NCBI RefSeq assembly: GCF_020687745.1
Contig: NZ_JAJEWK010000009.1
Location: forward strand, 62,001-126,000
Direction of reading: 5' to 3'
From: Chryseobacterium sp. MFBS3-17
GTDB lineage: Bacteria; Bacteroidota; Bacteroidia; Flavobacteriales; Weeksellaceae
Length of the DNA stretch: 64,000 bases
How positions within the stretch are numbered: position 1 is the stretch's first letter; every line of letters starts with the position of its first letter. A program made the translations under genes and the position numbers. Under the pieces are notes generated by a model. That model saw nothing but the letters and a program-made list of their open reading frames with translations. It searched no databases and had not been told where the DNA came from. Below are positions 10,991-19,508 of this stretch, piece after piece.

Positions 10991-11614
10991 TTATGGATTT
11001 TCAAAGTCCAGTTCTTCTATGACGGACAGTTCATACTCCAGCCGGAAAGACCGGCGGTGATGAATGGTGGGTCCCAACCGGTTCAGGGCGTCCCGGTGTT
11101 GTTTGGTGGCATAGCCCATGTTTTTGTTCCAGCCGTAATCCGGAAATTCCTCGTGAAGTGATATCATAAGGCGGTCCCGGTAATTTTTGGCCAAAATAGA
11201 AGCTGCTGCAATGCTCAGAATTTTATCATCACCTTTTACAATGCACTGGTGGGCGATATTCTGATACGGATGAAACCGGTTGCCGTCTACCACAATGAAT
11301 TCCGGTCTTTTCTGCAGCTGATCCAGTGCCATGTGCATGGCGTGGATGCTGGCATTCAGAATGTTGTGATGATCAATGTAAGCCGGGGGCAGTTCGGCAA
11401 TGGCAAATTCTGTGGCGTGCCGGCGTATATAGCCGTCAAGTTCCCATCTGACTTTCGCCGTAAGTTTTTTAGAATCTTTTACAAAATAGGGGTCAAAATT
11501 TTCGTCCAGAATCACCGCCGCGGCCACCACGGGACCACACAGGCAGCCTCTTCCTACCTCGTCGCATCCCGCTTCAACAGCTGATTTACTGAATTTATGT
11601 ATGAGTTCCTTCAT
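10991..11614 (-). CDS. rnhB: Ribonuclease HII
   Basis: RNase HII cleaves RNA in RNA-DNA hybrids and removes single ribonucleotides from DNA. The 207-residue product has the catalytic Asp-Glu pair in AGCDEVGRGCLCGPVVAAAV, the further acidic residue in VVDGNRF, and the KGDDKILSIAAASILAK segment of the family. The frame is open to 11764, but the extra N-terminus has no family counterpart, so I use the Met at 11614 (MKELIHKFSK). It runs leftward, convergent with yidC. Confidence 0.95.
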   Translation of the reverse strand: MKELIHKFSKSAVEAGCDEVGRGCLCGPVVAAAVILDENFDPYFVKDSKKLTAKVRWELDGYIRRHATEFAIAELPPAYIDHHNILNASIHAMHMALDQLQKRPEFIVVDGNRFHPYQNIAHQCIVKGDDKILSIAAASILAKNYRDRLMISLHEEFPDYGWNKNMGYATKQHRDALNRLGPTIHHRRSFRLEYELSVIEELDFENP

Positions 11615-11989
11615 TGTTGATTGCTCTGCTTGCAAAGGTAGAAAATAATATTCTGCGGGTTGTAAGGTTCGTTTATGGTTTATAAAATCCCTTAATTTGG
11701 TGATTTTTAGGTGTTTTTTTGCTGGATACATCATCATTAGCACTTGAGCATCCGGAATCCGCAATTCTGTAACCGTCGGAACCTGCAGTAACCTCTTATG
11801 CCCTTATGGTATCCCGCTCTGGCAGGCGGTTTAATGAATTCACGCAATAACGCTTTAATTGTTAAAATTACCTCATTTAAAGATTGTATATCTTACATAA
11901 TACTTATGAATATTAACAAATTGTTACGAAAACCTTTGGATATGTTAAAAATTTTGGCTTTTTTTGTTTAGTGAAAAATTTAATTTGAT
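11615..11989. other. Divergent intergenic region between rnhB and the susC-like gene
   Basis: About 375 bases without a gene I can support. The last 150 bases are strongly AT-rich and must hold the promoter of the rightward SusC gene. No clean TANNTTTG box stands out at the expected distance. The start of the rnhB transcript must also lie here. Confidence 0.5.
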
Positions 11990-14900
11990 ATGAAAAAACT
12001 TACATCAAGCATTCTGGCAGTGATGCTTACTGCTTCGTTTTCGGTAATGAATGCGCAGCAGGATTCTGTCAGAACTCAGGAGATCGAGGGAGTTGTGGTG
12101 ACAGCGCTCGGGATCAAAAGAGAGAAACGCTCTCTGGGGTATTCTACCACCGAGGTGAAAGGAGACAATGTGTCTTCTGCCCCGGTAGCCAACGTATCTG
12201 ACGCTTTGGCAGGACAGGTTGCAGGACTGAATATTCAGCAGTCCGGTACCATGGGTGGTTCTACCAATATGGTCATCCGGGGGATTAAATCCCTTACTTC
12301 CAGTAACCAGCCGCTTGTGGTGGTAGATGGGACGCCCATTAACAACTCCAGCTATTCGCAGTCCGGAATTGATTCCGGTGGCGGTGGTTATGACTATGCC
12401 AATGGTATGGCAGACATTAACCCGAACGACATTGAAAGTGTAAACATCCTGAAGGGTGCCGCTGCCAGTGTGCTGTATGGTTCTCGGGGTATGAACGGGG
12501 TCATCATGATCACCACCAAGAAAGGAAAGCGCAGCCGTAAAATTGGGGTCGAATTTAACAGTTCCACTACGCTGGGCTTTGCAGATAAATCCACATTACC
12601 GAAATACCAGCATGAATATGGTGGCGGATATGTAGGTTCTTCTTTCTATGACGTAGATCCGGCTAATGGATATCCGGACATCAACGGTGACGGTATTTTG
12701 GATGAAAATATTGTGTATACCTATGACGATGCTTCTTTTGGTAGCGCCTTTGATCCCAATTATCTGGTGTATAACTGGGATTCTCAGTATCCGCAATTGC
12801 CGGGTTATCTGCAGCCTACCCCTTGGGTATCGGGCGCAGATCCCAATGTGATCTGGAAAACAGCCGCTACGTTCCAGAACTCCATTGCTTTTTCCGGTGG
12901 AAATGACAATGGTTCTTTCCGGCTCGGGTTTACCAATTTCCTGCAAAACGGAGCTTTAGACAACAGTGAAATCAAAAGAAATACTCTGGATTTTTCCGGA
13001 GATTATAATTTCACCGAAAAACTGAACGTTTTCGGTAATATCACCTTCTCCAATACCAAAGGTAAAGGACGGGTCTATACCGGATATGAAAGCCGGAACC
13101 CTATGCAGGGTTTCAGACAGTGGTGGAATATGTCTGTGGATATGAACAAACAACGGGAAGCCTACCAGCTCACCGGGCAGAATATGACTTGGAACATCAA
13201 AGATTTTGAAAGTCAGGATGTAGGCTACACCGATAATTACTATTTCAACAGATGGCAGAATTACCAGACCGATAACCGGGACCGCTATTTCGGGAATTTC
13301 GGGGTGAATTATAAATTTACAGACTGGCTCAGCTTCCTGGGCAGATATACGTTCGACAGTTTCAATGAACTGCAGGAAGAACGCGTACAGATCGGGTCAT
13401 CTGACCAGGGTCGTCTGAACAACGGTGGTAAAGGTGAATATTATTTCCTGAACCACAAGGTGTACGAGATGAACTATGATGCCATTCTGAATATTGACAA
13501 GGATTTCGGCGAAGATTTCAATCTTAACGCCAACCTGGGCTTCAATTACAGAAGACAGGGCAGAGTGGGGAACTCTGCAGTGACCAACGGCGGACTGAAG
13601 GTTCCGGGTCTGTACTCCATTACCAATACGGCAGAAGCACTTACCGAAAATAATATTGATGATTTTGACATCAAGAAAAGCGTGGACGGGTTATTTGCTC
13701 AGGCCAGTCTGGGATACCGCAATATGCTCTTTATAGACGGATCGGTGCGTACCGACCGCTCTTCGGCGCTGCCTATTGATAATATGAGATACTGGTACTA
13801 TTCCGGATCTGCCAGTATGGTATTCAGTGAATTGTTTGAGAACCGGGATAAAGTCAATTTTGGTAAACTGCGGTTCAATTATGCCAAAGTGGGTAATGAT
13901 ACCGGCGCCTACCAGCTGTGGAATACCTACGTTTTCGTGCCACCGTTCAACGGATCATTTGGTGCTTCGGGACCACAGACTACGAACAACGAATTCCTGA
14001 GACCGGAATTTATGACTGAAATTGAAGGTGGTCTGGAGATGGCATTCTTCAGAAACCGTTTGAGTTTTGATGTGTCTGTCTATAAGCAGGTAACGGATGA
14101 CCTCATTACCCCTACAGACGTTTCTGCAACCTCCGGATTTGCCAGAATGTGGGTGAACTCCGGAAGTATAGAGAATACCGGTATAGAAGCAAGGCTTACC
14201 GTACTTCCTGTAAAAACCAACGATTTCTCCTGGGAAATGACCGCCAACTGGGCGACCAATGATTCCAAAGTGACCAAAATCTATGGCGACAGTGACTTCC
14301 TGGAATTTGCATCGATGTGGAATGTGACGACTGGTGCGAAACTGGGCGAATCTACCGGAACCATCCGCGGAACCAATTATGTGTATCTGAATGGACAGAA
14401 AGTGGTGGGAGCCAATGGTAAGTATCTCGTTTCAGACGATCCTCAGGAAATCATTGGTAATGCTATTCCGGACTGGAGAGGTGGTCTGATGAATACCTTC
14501 CGCTATAAAAATGTAAGTCTGAGTTTCCTCCTTGACTTTAAAAAAGGCGGTGATGTATATTCTCAGGATATGGCATTTGGTCTGTCTACCGGACTTTATG
14601 AGGAAACTGCGGGACTTAATGATTTGGGCAATCCGGTCAGAAATTCTGTAGCCAACGGCGGTGGTGTTATCCTGCCGGGAGTGAAGGAAGACGGAACTCC
14701 AAACGACATCAGAACTCAAATGAGCAACTATACCAATGCCTACGGATACTACGGTGGACCGGAAGCGATGCACGTGTATGACGGCTCTTTTGTGAAACTG
14801 AGAAACGTCACCCTTTCTTATAAACTTCCTAAAGAAACATTCGGAAACTCTTTTATTGACAATATGACGCTTTCACTCATCGGCCGGAACCTGTGGATTA

Positions 14901-15028
14901 TCCATAAAAACCTGCCGTATTCTGATCCTGAAGCCGGTCTTACTGCCGGTGGTAATGCCTATGGATTCCAGAATGGTGCACACCCTGCATTCAGAGAAAT
15001 CGGTGCCAGTGTAAAAGTTGAATTCTAA
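11990..15028 (+). CDS. SusC/RagA-family TonB-dependent outer-membrane transporter
   Basis: SusC-type proteins are 22-stranded TonB-driven outer-membrane channels that import oligosaccharides or peptides caught by their SusD partner. The 1012-residue protein has a signal peptide (residues 1-22), a TonB-box-like IEGVVVTALG, the SusC plug signature (VSDALAGQVAGLNIQQSG, LVVVDGTPINN) and a long barrel ending in the aromatic C-terminus EIGASVKVEF. It lacks the carboxypeptidase-D-like N-terminal extension many SusC proteins carry and begins directly with the TonB box. The SusD partner starts 22 bases after its stop. No glycosidase, peptidase or sigma/anti-sigma gene adjoins, so the substrate cannot be read from context. 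Confidence 0.95.
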   Translation: MKKLTSSILAVMLTASFSVMNAQQDSVRTQEIEGVVVTALGIKREKRSLGYSTTEVKGDNVSSAPVANVSDALAGQVAGLNIQQSGTMGGSTNMVIRGIKSLTSSNQPLVVVDGTPINNSSYSQSGIDSGGGGYDYANGMADINPNDIESVNILKGAAASVLYGSRGMNGVIMITTKKGKRSRKIGVEFNSSTTLGFADKSTLPKYQHEYGGGYVGSSFYDVDPANGYPDINGDGILDENIVYTYDDASFGSAFDPNYLVYNWDSQYPQLPGYLQPTPWVSGADPNVIWKTAATFQNSIAFSGGNDNGSFRLGFTNFLQNGALDNSEIKRNTLDFSGDYNFTEKLNVFGNITFSNTKGKGRVYTGYESRNPMQGFRQWWNMSVDMNKQREAYQLTGQNMTWNIKDFESQDVGYTDNYYFNRWQNYQTDNRDRYFGNFGVNYKFTDWLSFLGRYTFDSFNELQEERVQIGSSDQGRLNNGGKGEYYFLNHKVYEMNYDAILNIDKDFGEDFNLNANLGFNYRRQGRVGNSAVTNGGLKVPGLYSITNTAEALTENNIDDFDIKKSVDGLFAQASLGYRNMLFIDGSVRTDRSSALPIDNMRYWYYSGSASMVFSELFENRDKVNFGKLRFNYAKVGNDTGAYQLWNTYVFVPPFNGSFGASGPQTTNNEFLRPEFMTEIEGGLEMAFFRNRLSFDVSVYKQVTDDLITPTDVSATSGFARMWVNSGSIENTGIEARLTVLPVKTNDFSWEMTANWATNDSKVTKIYGDSDFLEFASMWNVTTGAKLGESTGTIRGTNYVYLNGQKVVGANGKYLVSDDPQEIIGNAIPDWRGGLMNTFRYKNVSLSFLLDFKKGGDVYSQDMAFGLSTGLYEETAGLNDLGNPVRNSVANGGGVILPGVKEDGTPNDIRTQMSNYTNAYGYYGGPEAMHVYDGSFVKLRNVTLSYKLPKETFGNSFIDNMTLSLIGRNLWIIHKNLPYSDPEAGLTAGGNAYGFQNGAHPAFREIGASVKVEF

Positions 15029-15050
15029 TCTAACCTTTAATCTAAAAGAA

Positions 15051-16478
15051 ATGAAAAAATTTATAATAGGATCTCTTGTAGCTTTTACTTTGTTGGGTTG
15101 TACCAATGAAGATTATGCTGCACTGAATGTAGATCCAAAAAATCCTTCTGAAGTTCCTGCCAGTTTTCTCTTTACCAATGGGGTGAAAAGTCTCTTTGAC
15201 TGGATGGGGTCCACCAATGTGAACCGCAATATCTTCAGGCTCGTGGCGCAGCAGTGGACCGAGACTCAGTATGTGGAAGAAACCAATTACGACATCAGAA
15301 ACCGCGGTATTCCGGATGCGCACATGACTCAGTTTTATACCAATGTCCTTTATGATCTGAAGAAGGCAAAAGAAGCCGTGCAGGCAGACGAATCGCTGCT
15401 GGCGGGAGAGCGGGCCAACCAGACGGCCATGATTACCGTGGTAGAAGTCTATGCCTGGCAAAATTTGGTGGATCTCTTTGGTAATGTGCCGTACTCTGAG
15501 GCCTTGCAGGGCGTAGCAGATCCTACCCCGGCTTATGATGATGCCTTTACCATCTATAAAGACCTTTTAACCAGGATTACAGAGGCAGAAGCCAGTATAG
15601 ATCTGGGCTCTCCTGGATTTGCCAATGATTTTGTTTACGGAAATGATATGGCAGGCTGGAAAAAACTGGCGAATTCTATGAGATTTAAACTCGCCATGAG
15701 AATTGCAGATGTAGATCCTGCACTGGCTAAAACCCATGCAGAAGCCGCCTATAATCTGGGACTGATTGCGTCTAATGCAGATAATTTCGTGCTGAACTAT
15801 GAAGACAATACCGCCAATGCCCACCCTTTGTATGTGGATCTGGTATTAAGCGGAAGACAGGACTTTGTGCCTGCCAATACCTTCGTGGATTATCTGAATG
15901 CTCTGGAGGATCCCAGAAGAACCGTATTCTTTGATGACAACAAAACGCCTTATGTAGGCGGGATTTACGGAGATTTTAATTCATATACCAGCTATACCCA
16001 CATTGGAGATATATTCTTCACCCGTGATTTGCAGGGAGACCTGATGGACCACTCAGAAATTTCCTTCCTGCTTGCTGAGGCGGCCGAAAGAGGTTACGCA
16101 GTAGGTTCGCCTGCAGCATTCTACTACACCCAGGGAATTCAGGCGAGTATGGAGTACTGGGGAATTGACGCTGCAGATATTGCCCTCTATCAGGCAAGAC
16201 CGGATGTGAATTATGCTACAGCACCGGGAACGTGGAAAGAGAAAATCGGAAAGCAGTTCTGGATTGCCATGTACAACAGAGGATTTGAAGGCTGGTCTGT
16301 ATGGAGAAAATACGATGCACCGGGACTTAATGTGCCTGTGGCTACCGGAAATCCTGTACCCATGAGGTTCACTTATCCGGTACGTGAAACTATTCTGAAC
16401 GGAGCCAATGTGGCAGCAGCTTCAGCGGCCATTGGTGGCGATGACCAGCAGACCAAACTGTTCTGGGACATTTTTTAA
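15051..16478 (+). CDS. SusD/RagB-family nutrient-binding outer-membrane lipoprotein
   Basis: SusD-like lipoproteins sit on the cell surface as lids over their SusC channel and capture the substrate. The 475-residue product starts at 15051 (MKKFIIGSLVAFTLLGC), not at the upstream in-frame Met at 15018, because the lipobox LLGC then falls at residues 14-17. The helical repeat-rich body (YAWQNLVDLFGNVPYSEAL) and the C-terminal IAMYNRGFEGWSVWRK segment are typical of the SusD-like_2 branch. It is co-transcribed with the SusC gene, and a terminator follows at 16504. Confidence 0.93.
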   Translation: MKKFIIGSLVAFTLLGCTNEDYAALNVDPKNPSEVPASFLFTNGVKSLFDWMGSTNVNRNIFRLVAQQWTETQYVEETNYDIRNRGIPDAHMTQFYTNVLYDLKKAKEAVQADESLLAGERANQTAMITVVEVYAWQNLVDLFGNVPYSEALQGVADPTPAYDDAFTIYKDLLTRITEAEASIDLGSPGFANDFVYGNDMAGWKKLANSMRFKLAMRIADVDPALAKTHAEAAYNLGLIASNADNFVLNYEDNTANAHPLYVDLVLSGRQDFVPANTFVDYLNALEDPRRTVFFDDNKTPYVGGIYGDFNSYTSYTHIGDIFFTRDLQGDLMDHSEISFLLAEAAERGYAVGSPAAFYYTQGIQASMEYWGIDAADIALYQARPDVNYATAPGTWKEKIGKQFWIAMYNRGFEGWSVWRKYDAPGLNVPVATGNPVPMRFTYPVRETILNGANVAAASAAIGGDDQQTKLFWDIF

Positions 16479-16503
16479 CATTTCATATTTTGACATTCAT
16501 GGG

Positions 16504-16529
16504 CCACTCCTTCGGGAGTGGTTTTTTTA
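16504..16529 (+). terminator. Rho-independent terminator of the susCD pair
   Basis: The stem ccactcc / ggagtgg with a ttcg loop and a run of seven T lies 26 bases past the SusD stop. Confidence 0.9.
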
Positions 16530-16535
16530 TTTCCG

Positions 16536-16543
16536 TATATTTG
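16536..16543 (+). promoter_or_regulatory. -7 element upstream of argS
   Basis: TATATTTG at 16536-16543 fits the Bacteroidota -7 consensus. It lies 17 bases before the argS start codon and right after the susCD terminator. No convincing -33 TTG is present at the standard distance. Confidence 0.5.
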
Positions 16544-16560
16544 TCACTCAAACATTGACA

Positions 16561-18321
16561 ATGAATATGAAAGACGCACTGCAAAAAAAACTCGCAGAAA
16601 TTACAGAAAGTCTGTATCAGATCCATGATCTTCCCATTGAAATTCAGGATAATAAAACCGATTTTGAAGGAGATTATACCATCGTAACTTTTCCATTGGT
16701 TAAAGTTTTGAGGAAAAATCCGGAGCTGATAGGTATGGAACTGGGCGGTGCGCTTACTGCAGATGATTCTCTGGTAGAGAGTTTTCATGTGGTGAAAGGC
16801 TTTCTGAATGTGAAAATGCATGATGCCTCTTTCTTATCAGCATTTCAGGAAATACAGGATAATTTTGACAAAACTGAGGCAAAGAATGAAACCGTTATGG
16901 TAGAGTATTCTTCGCCAAATACCAATAAGCCCCTGCATCTGGGGCATATCAGGAATAATCTATTAGGCTACTCCGTTTCCGAGATTTTGAAAGAAGCCGG
17001 TTACCGGGTCATCAAAACCCAGATCATCAACGACCGCGGAATTCACATCTGCAAATCCATGCTCGCATGGCAAAAATCCGGCAGCAAAGAAACACCGGAA
17101 TCTACAGGCCTGAAAGGTGACAAGCTGGTGGGTAATTATTATGTCGCTTTTGATGCGCAGTATAAAAAAGAAATTGCAGCGCTGGTGAATCAGGGCATGG
17201 ATGAGGAACAAGCCAAAAAGCAGGCACCGGCTATTCTGGAAGCACAGCAAATGCTGCTGGACTGGGAAAACGGGAATCCGGAGGTGCGCACATTGTGGGA
17301 AGAGATGAACGGATGGGTCTATGAAGGCTTCGGTGAGACATACCGGCGTCTGGGGGTAGATTTTGACCAGGTGCAGTATGAAAGCAATACCTATATTCTG
17401 GGCAAGGATCTTATACAGGAAGGTCTCCGGAAGGGTGTGCTGTACCGCCGCGAAGACGGGTCGGTGTGGTGTGACCTGACTGATGAGGGGCTGGATGAAA
17501 AACTTTTGCTTCGCAGCGATGGCACTTCGGTGTACATGACTCAGGATCTGGGAACTGCCGTGGAGCGTTTTAAGGATAATGATATTCAGAAACTGATTTA
17601 TACCGTAGGAAATGAACAGGATTACCATTTCGTGGTTTTGTTTAAAATTCTTAAGAAGCTGGGATACCACTGGGCAGATCAGTTGCAGCATTTATCTTAC
17701 GGAATGGTGGAACTGCCGGAGGGCAAAATGAAATCCCGCGAAGGAACTGTGGTAGATGCAGATGACCTGATGCAGGAAATGTATGCCACCGCAAAAGAGA
17801 AAGCAGAAGAACTGGGCAAAATGGAACAGCTCACGGATGCCGAAAAGGAAACTTCTTATGAAACCATTGGCATGGGAGCGCTGAAGTACTTCATGCTGAA
17901 GGTAGATCCGCGCAAGAAAATGCTGTTTAATCCTGCAGAAAGCATTGATTTTAACGGCAATACCGGTCCGTTTATTCAATATACCTATGCCCGCATTCAG
18001 TCGCTGCTCACCAAAGCAGGTTATGTTTCGCAGGAATTGCAGGCGCAAACCAGCATCAACAGCTATGAAAAAGCACTGATTACGGAGCTGTCCAATTTTA
18101 AGGAAGTGGTGCGCAAAGCGGCAGAAAGTCTCAGTCCGGCGCTGGTGGCCAATTATGTATATGAGGTGGTGAAATTGTACAATTCATTTTACCAGAACAA
18201 TCCGGTGCTTACCGCAGATGGCGATCAGAAATCCTTCCGTCTGGCCTTGTCTTATCTCACGGCAAGGACCATTCAGAAATCCCTGGCGCTGCTGGGTATC
18301 CGCACGGTAAACCGCATGTAA
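16561..18321 (+). CDS. argS: Arginyl-tRNA synthetase
   Basis: ArgRS charges tRNA-Arg with arginine. The 586-residue protein has the N-terminal Add1 tRNA-binding domain, the class I HIGH-type motif in SSPNTNKPLHLGHIRNN, the KMSKS-type region GKMKSREGTVVDADDL and the C-terminal DALR anticodon-binding domain ending in LLGIRTVNRM. The frame is open from 16408, overlapping the SusD gene, but the family start MNMKDALQKKL at 16561 lies just after the -7 element. A terminator follows. Confidence 0.97.
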   Translation: MNMKDALQKKLAEITESLYQIHDLPIEIQDNKTDFEGDYTIVTFPLVKVLRKNPELIGMELGGALTADDSLVESFHVVKGFLNVKMHDASFLSAFQEIQDNFDKTEAKNETVMVEYSSPNTNKPLHLGHIRNNLLGYSVSEILKEAGYRVIKTQIINDRGIHICKSMLAWQKSGSKETPESTGLKGDKLVGNYYVAFDAQYKKEIAALVNQGMDEEQAKKQAPAILEAQQMLLDWENGNPEVRTLWEEMNGWVYEGFGETYRRLGVDFDQVQYESNTYILGKDLIQEGLRKGVLYRREDGSVWCDLTDEGLDEKLLLRSDGTSVYMTQDLGTAVERFKDNDIQKLIYTVGNEQDYHFVVLFKILKKLGYHWADQLQHLSYGMVELPEGKMKSREGTVVDADDLMQEMYATAKEKAEELGKMEQLTDAEKETSYETIGMGALKYFMLKVDPRKKMLFNPAESIDFNGNTGPFIQYTYARIQSLLTKAGYVSQELQAQTSINSYEKALITELSNFKEVVRKAAESLSPALVANYVYEVVKLYNSFYQNNPVLTADGDQKSFRLALSYLTARTIQKSLALLGIRTVNRM

Positions 18322-18331
18322 CCACATAAAG

Positions 18332-18359
18332 AAACCTTCCGGCAACGGGAGGTTTTTTT
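18332..18359 (+). terminator. Rho-independent terminator of argS
   Basis: The stem aaacct-tccg / cggga-ggttt with a gcaa loop and a run of T lies 10 bases past the argS stop. Confidence 0.85.
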
Positions 18360-18481
18360 GGTACCGAAGGCTTTTTCGATTTCAAAAATAATGAAGATAT
18401 TTACCGGTACAAGGCGGTTTCCTCTCTATCGTTCCATTGCATCGCGTGGTAATAATGTCTTTGCATCGTACATAAGTTTCC

Positions 18482-18508
18482 GCTGAGCAAAGTCTCCCGA
18501 CTTTGAGC
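18482..18508 (+). repeat. REP-type hairpin, copy 1
   Basis: The core is caaagtc / gactttg around a tccc loop, with gct / agc pairing further out. It shares the string caaagtctcccgactttg with copy 2 in the same orientation. Confidence 0.75.
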
Positions 18509-18624
18509 GGATAAGCAGCTGTTTTTTAGGGCAGAAGAATGAAGCGCCACACGAAAGATTCGTGCGGCAGCAGAGGGGAGCAACAGCCTGTACCTCGGGG
18601 TAATGTCCCTTTACCGTGCCCGCT

Positions 18625-18648
18625 GTGCAAAGTCTCCCGACTTTGCAC
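18625..18648 (+). repeat. REP-type hairpin, copy 2
   Basis: A perfect 10-bp stem (gtgcaaagtc / gactttgcac) encloses a tccc loop. It lies 36 bases upstream of the transposase remnant and in the same orientation as copy 1. Confidence 0.8.
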
Positions 18649-18684
18649 CAATAAAAAACAACTATCTTTGAAAAAATAAAAGCA

Positions 18685-18837
18685 ATGAAATCCGGCTATG
18701 TTATGAGAGAACAGAAAAAGCCACATTTTATTACCTGCACGGTAGTAGATTGGGTTGATGTTTTTTCAAGAAAAATATATCGGGATATTGTCGCTGACAC
18801 CTTCAATGTTTGGAAATATAATAATTATGATGAGTAA
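18685..18837 (+). pseudogene. N-terminal remnant of a REP-associated tyrosine transposase (RAYT)
   Basis: This 50-codon frame is too short to be a working transposase. Its sequence (GYVMREQKKPHFITCTVVDW, then VDVFSRKIYRDIVAD) matches the conserved N-terminus of the RAYT/IS200-like proteins of Bacteroidota, where the pattern GY-I-R-FVTFTVVDWVDVFTR-YRD is characteristic. The catalytic His-hydrophobic-His motif and the Tyr lie further downstream in intact proteins and are absent here. The last ten or so residues diverge and run into a stop. It is bracketed by REP-type hairpins, the expected substrate of such an enzyme, with the right-hand copy inverted. I infer a 3' deletion of a once-active gene. 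Confidence 0.75.
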
Positions 18838-18848
18838 GGAAATGAACG

Positions 18849-18872
18849 GCTCAAAGTCGGGAGACTTTGCGC
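18849..18872 (-). repeat. REP-type hairpin, copy 3 (inverted)
   Basis: gctcaaagtc and gactttgcgc surround a ggga loop. This is the reverse orientation of copies 1 and 2, and it lies 11 bases after the transposase remnant. Copies 2 and 3 thus form an inverted pair around the remnant, as in a REPIN arrangement. Confidence 0.75.
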
Positions 18873-19028
18873 AGGGGGATCTTTATTGAGAACTTTACAG
18901 TAAAAATTTCAAACCGAGGTATAAAGGCAAAATAACAAAACGATTTGCCCGGTTAACAAAAAAATTCGTAAAACTGAAAATTTCAACCCAAAGGATTATT
19001 TAAAATTATTTAAAGGGTTTGAGGATTG

Positions 19029-19056
19029 ACCGGGAGTCTTTCCCGGTTTTTGTTTT
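19029..19056 (+). terminator. Strong rightward terminator with no obvious gene
   Basis: The stem accggga / tcccggt encloses gtctt and is followed by a T-rich run. No coding frame I can support lies just upstream on this strand, so it may end a non-coding RNA or be left over from a deleted gene. Confidence 0.6.
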
Positions 19057-19100
19057 TTGGGAAAATAATGTTAAAATTTCAAGATGTTTGCTAATCCAAC

Positions 19101-19127
19101 AAAAAACGCCCTGATAATCAGAGCGTT
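19101..19127 (-). terminator. Leftward terminator, probably the ancestral tRNA-Gln terminator
   Basis: Read leftward, aacgctctga / tcagggcgtt forms a stem ending in six T. It lies 9 bases outside the left attachment repeat. No leftward gene ends here now. If the 21.4-kb island is removed by recombining its repeats, this hairpin falls just after the tRNA-Gln 3' end, which explains its presence. Confidence 0.7.
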
Positions 19128-19136
19128 ACCTTAAAA

Positions 19137-19154
19137 TTTGTAGACCCACAGGGA
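19137..19154. repeat. Left attachment-site repeat (attL) of the metal island
   Basis: The 18 bases tttgtagacccacaggga are identical to 40493-40510, where they are the last 14 bases of tRNA-Gln plus four flanking bases. A tRNA-end fragment without the rest of the tRNA is the usual trace of integrase-mediated insertion. Confidence 0.85.
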
Positions 19155-19264
19155 GTTTTTATTTAAACCAATAAAGCAATGTAAGTCATCATTTTGCTGA
19201 CAGTAAGCAAGTTAGATAATTTTATAAAAACATAAGACATCGTATAAACCATTAAACAATCCCC

Positions 19265-19297
19265 GATTTAGTCCCTGATTTTAGAAGTGGGGACTAA
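19265..19297. repeat. Candidate integrase arm-type repeats, left end
   Basis: gatttagtccct at 19265-19276 and an inverted partner, ggggactaaa, around 19289-19298 lie inside the left end. The same gatttagtccct occurs at 40449-40460 near the right end. Short repeats just inside both ends, differing from the core site, suggest arm-type binding sites of a tyrosine recombinase. Confidence 0.5.
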
Positions 19298-19308
19298 AAA
19301 TTTATACT

Positions 19309-19416
19309 TTAATTTTCTTTCTTAATACGTTTTTTTCCCTTTCCTAAATATCTGGCTTCGTACGCACGGAATGCGGGGGAACGTTTTAGCGTCTGTCCTG
19401 TTCGTATAATTGTCAT
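19309..19416 (-). CDS. Possible small basic protein, 35 residues
   Basis: An ATG frame on the leftward strand encodes MTIIRTGQTLKRSPAFRAYE followed by a Lys/Arg-rich tail. It is not in the long-ORF range and I do not recognise it. It lies inside the left island end, downstream of the ATPase gene and in the same direction. The composition is plausible for a small nucleic-acid-binding peptide or for the tail of a lost mobile-element gene, but chance cannot be excluded. Confidence 0.25.
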   Translation of the reverse strand: MTIIRTGQTLKRSPAFRAYEARYLGKGKKRIKKEN

Positions 19417-19508
19417 TATGTTACTTGCTGCGGCGGGCGGTGGTTTTATCTGGAAACTTTGCCAACGTCATCACCGCACAAAATAAAACGGACCGAAGCC
19501 CGCTTTAT

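Larger units (their letters stand above)
18360..18684. other. Gene-poor region with REP-type hairpins, left of the transposase remnant
   Basis: About 325 bases with no supported gene. It contains two REP-type hairpins (18482-18508 and 18625-18648). It also holds a third, different hairpin at 18545-18568 (cacgaa / ttcgtg around aga). Short open frames here are composed of these repeats and I do not believe them. Confidence 0.6.
18873..19308. other. Gene-free stretch spanning the left island boundary
   Basis: About 435 bases with no supported gene. In order it holds AT-rich sequence, a strong rightward terminator at 19029-19056 with no gene in front of it, a leftward terminator at 19101-19127, the left attachment repeat at 19137-19154, and the first TTAGTCCCT-type repeats from 19265. 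Confidence 0.6.

Noticed and set aside
19418-19486. 22-codon rightward frame divergent from the small basic frame
   Set aside because: Too short, unrecognised, and lying in a region without promoter evidence.
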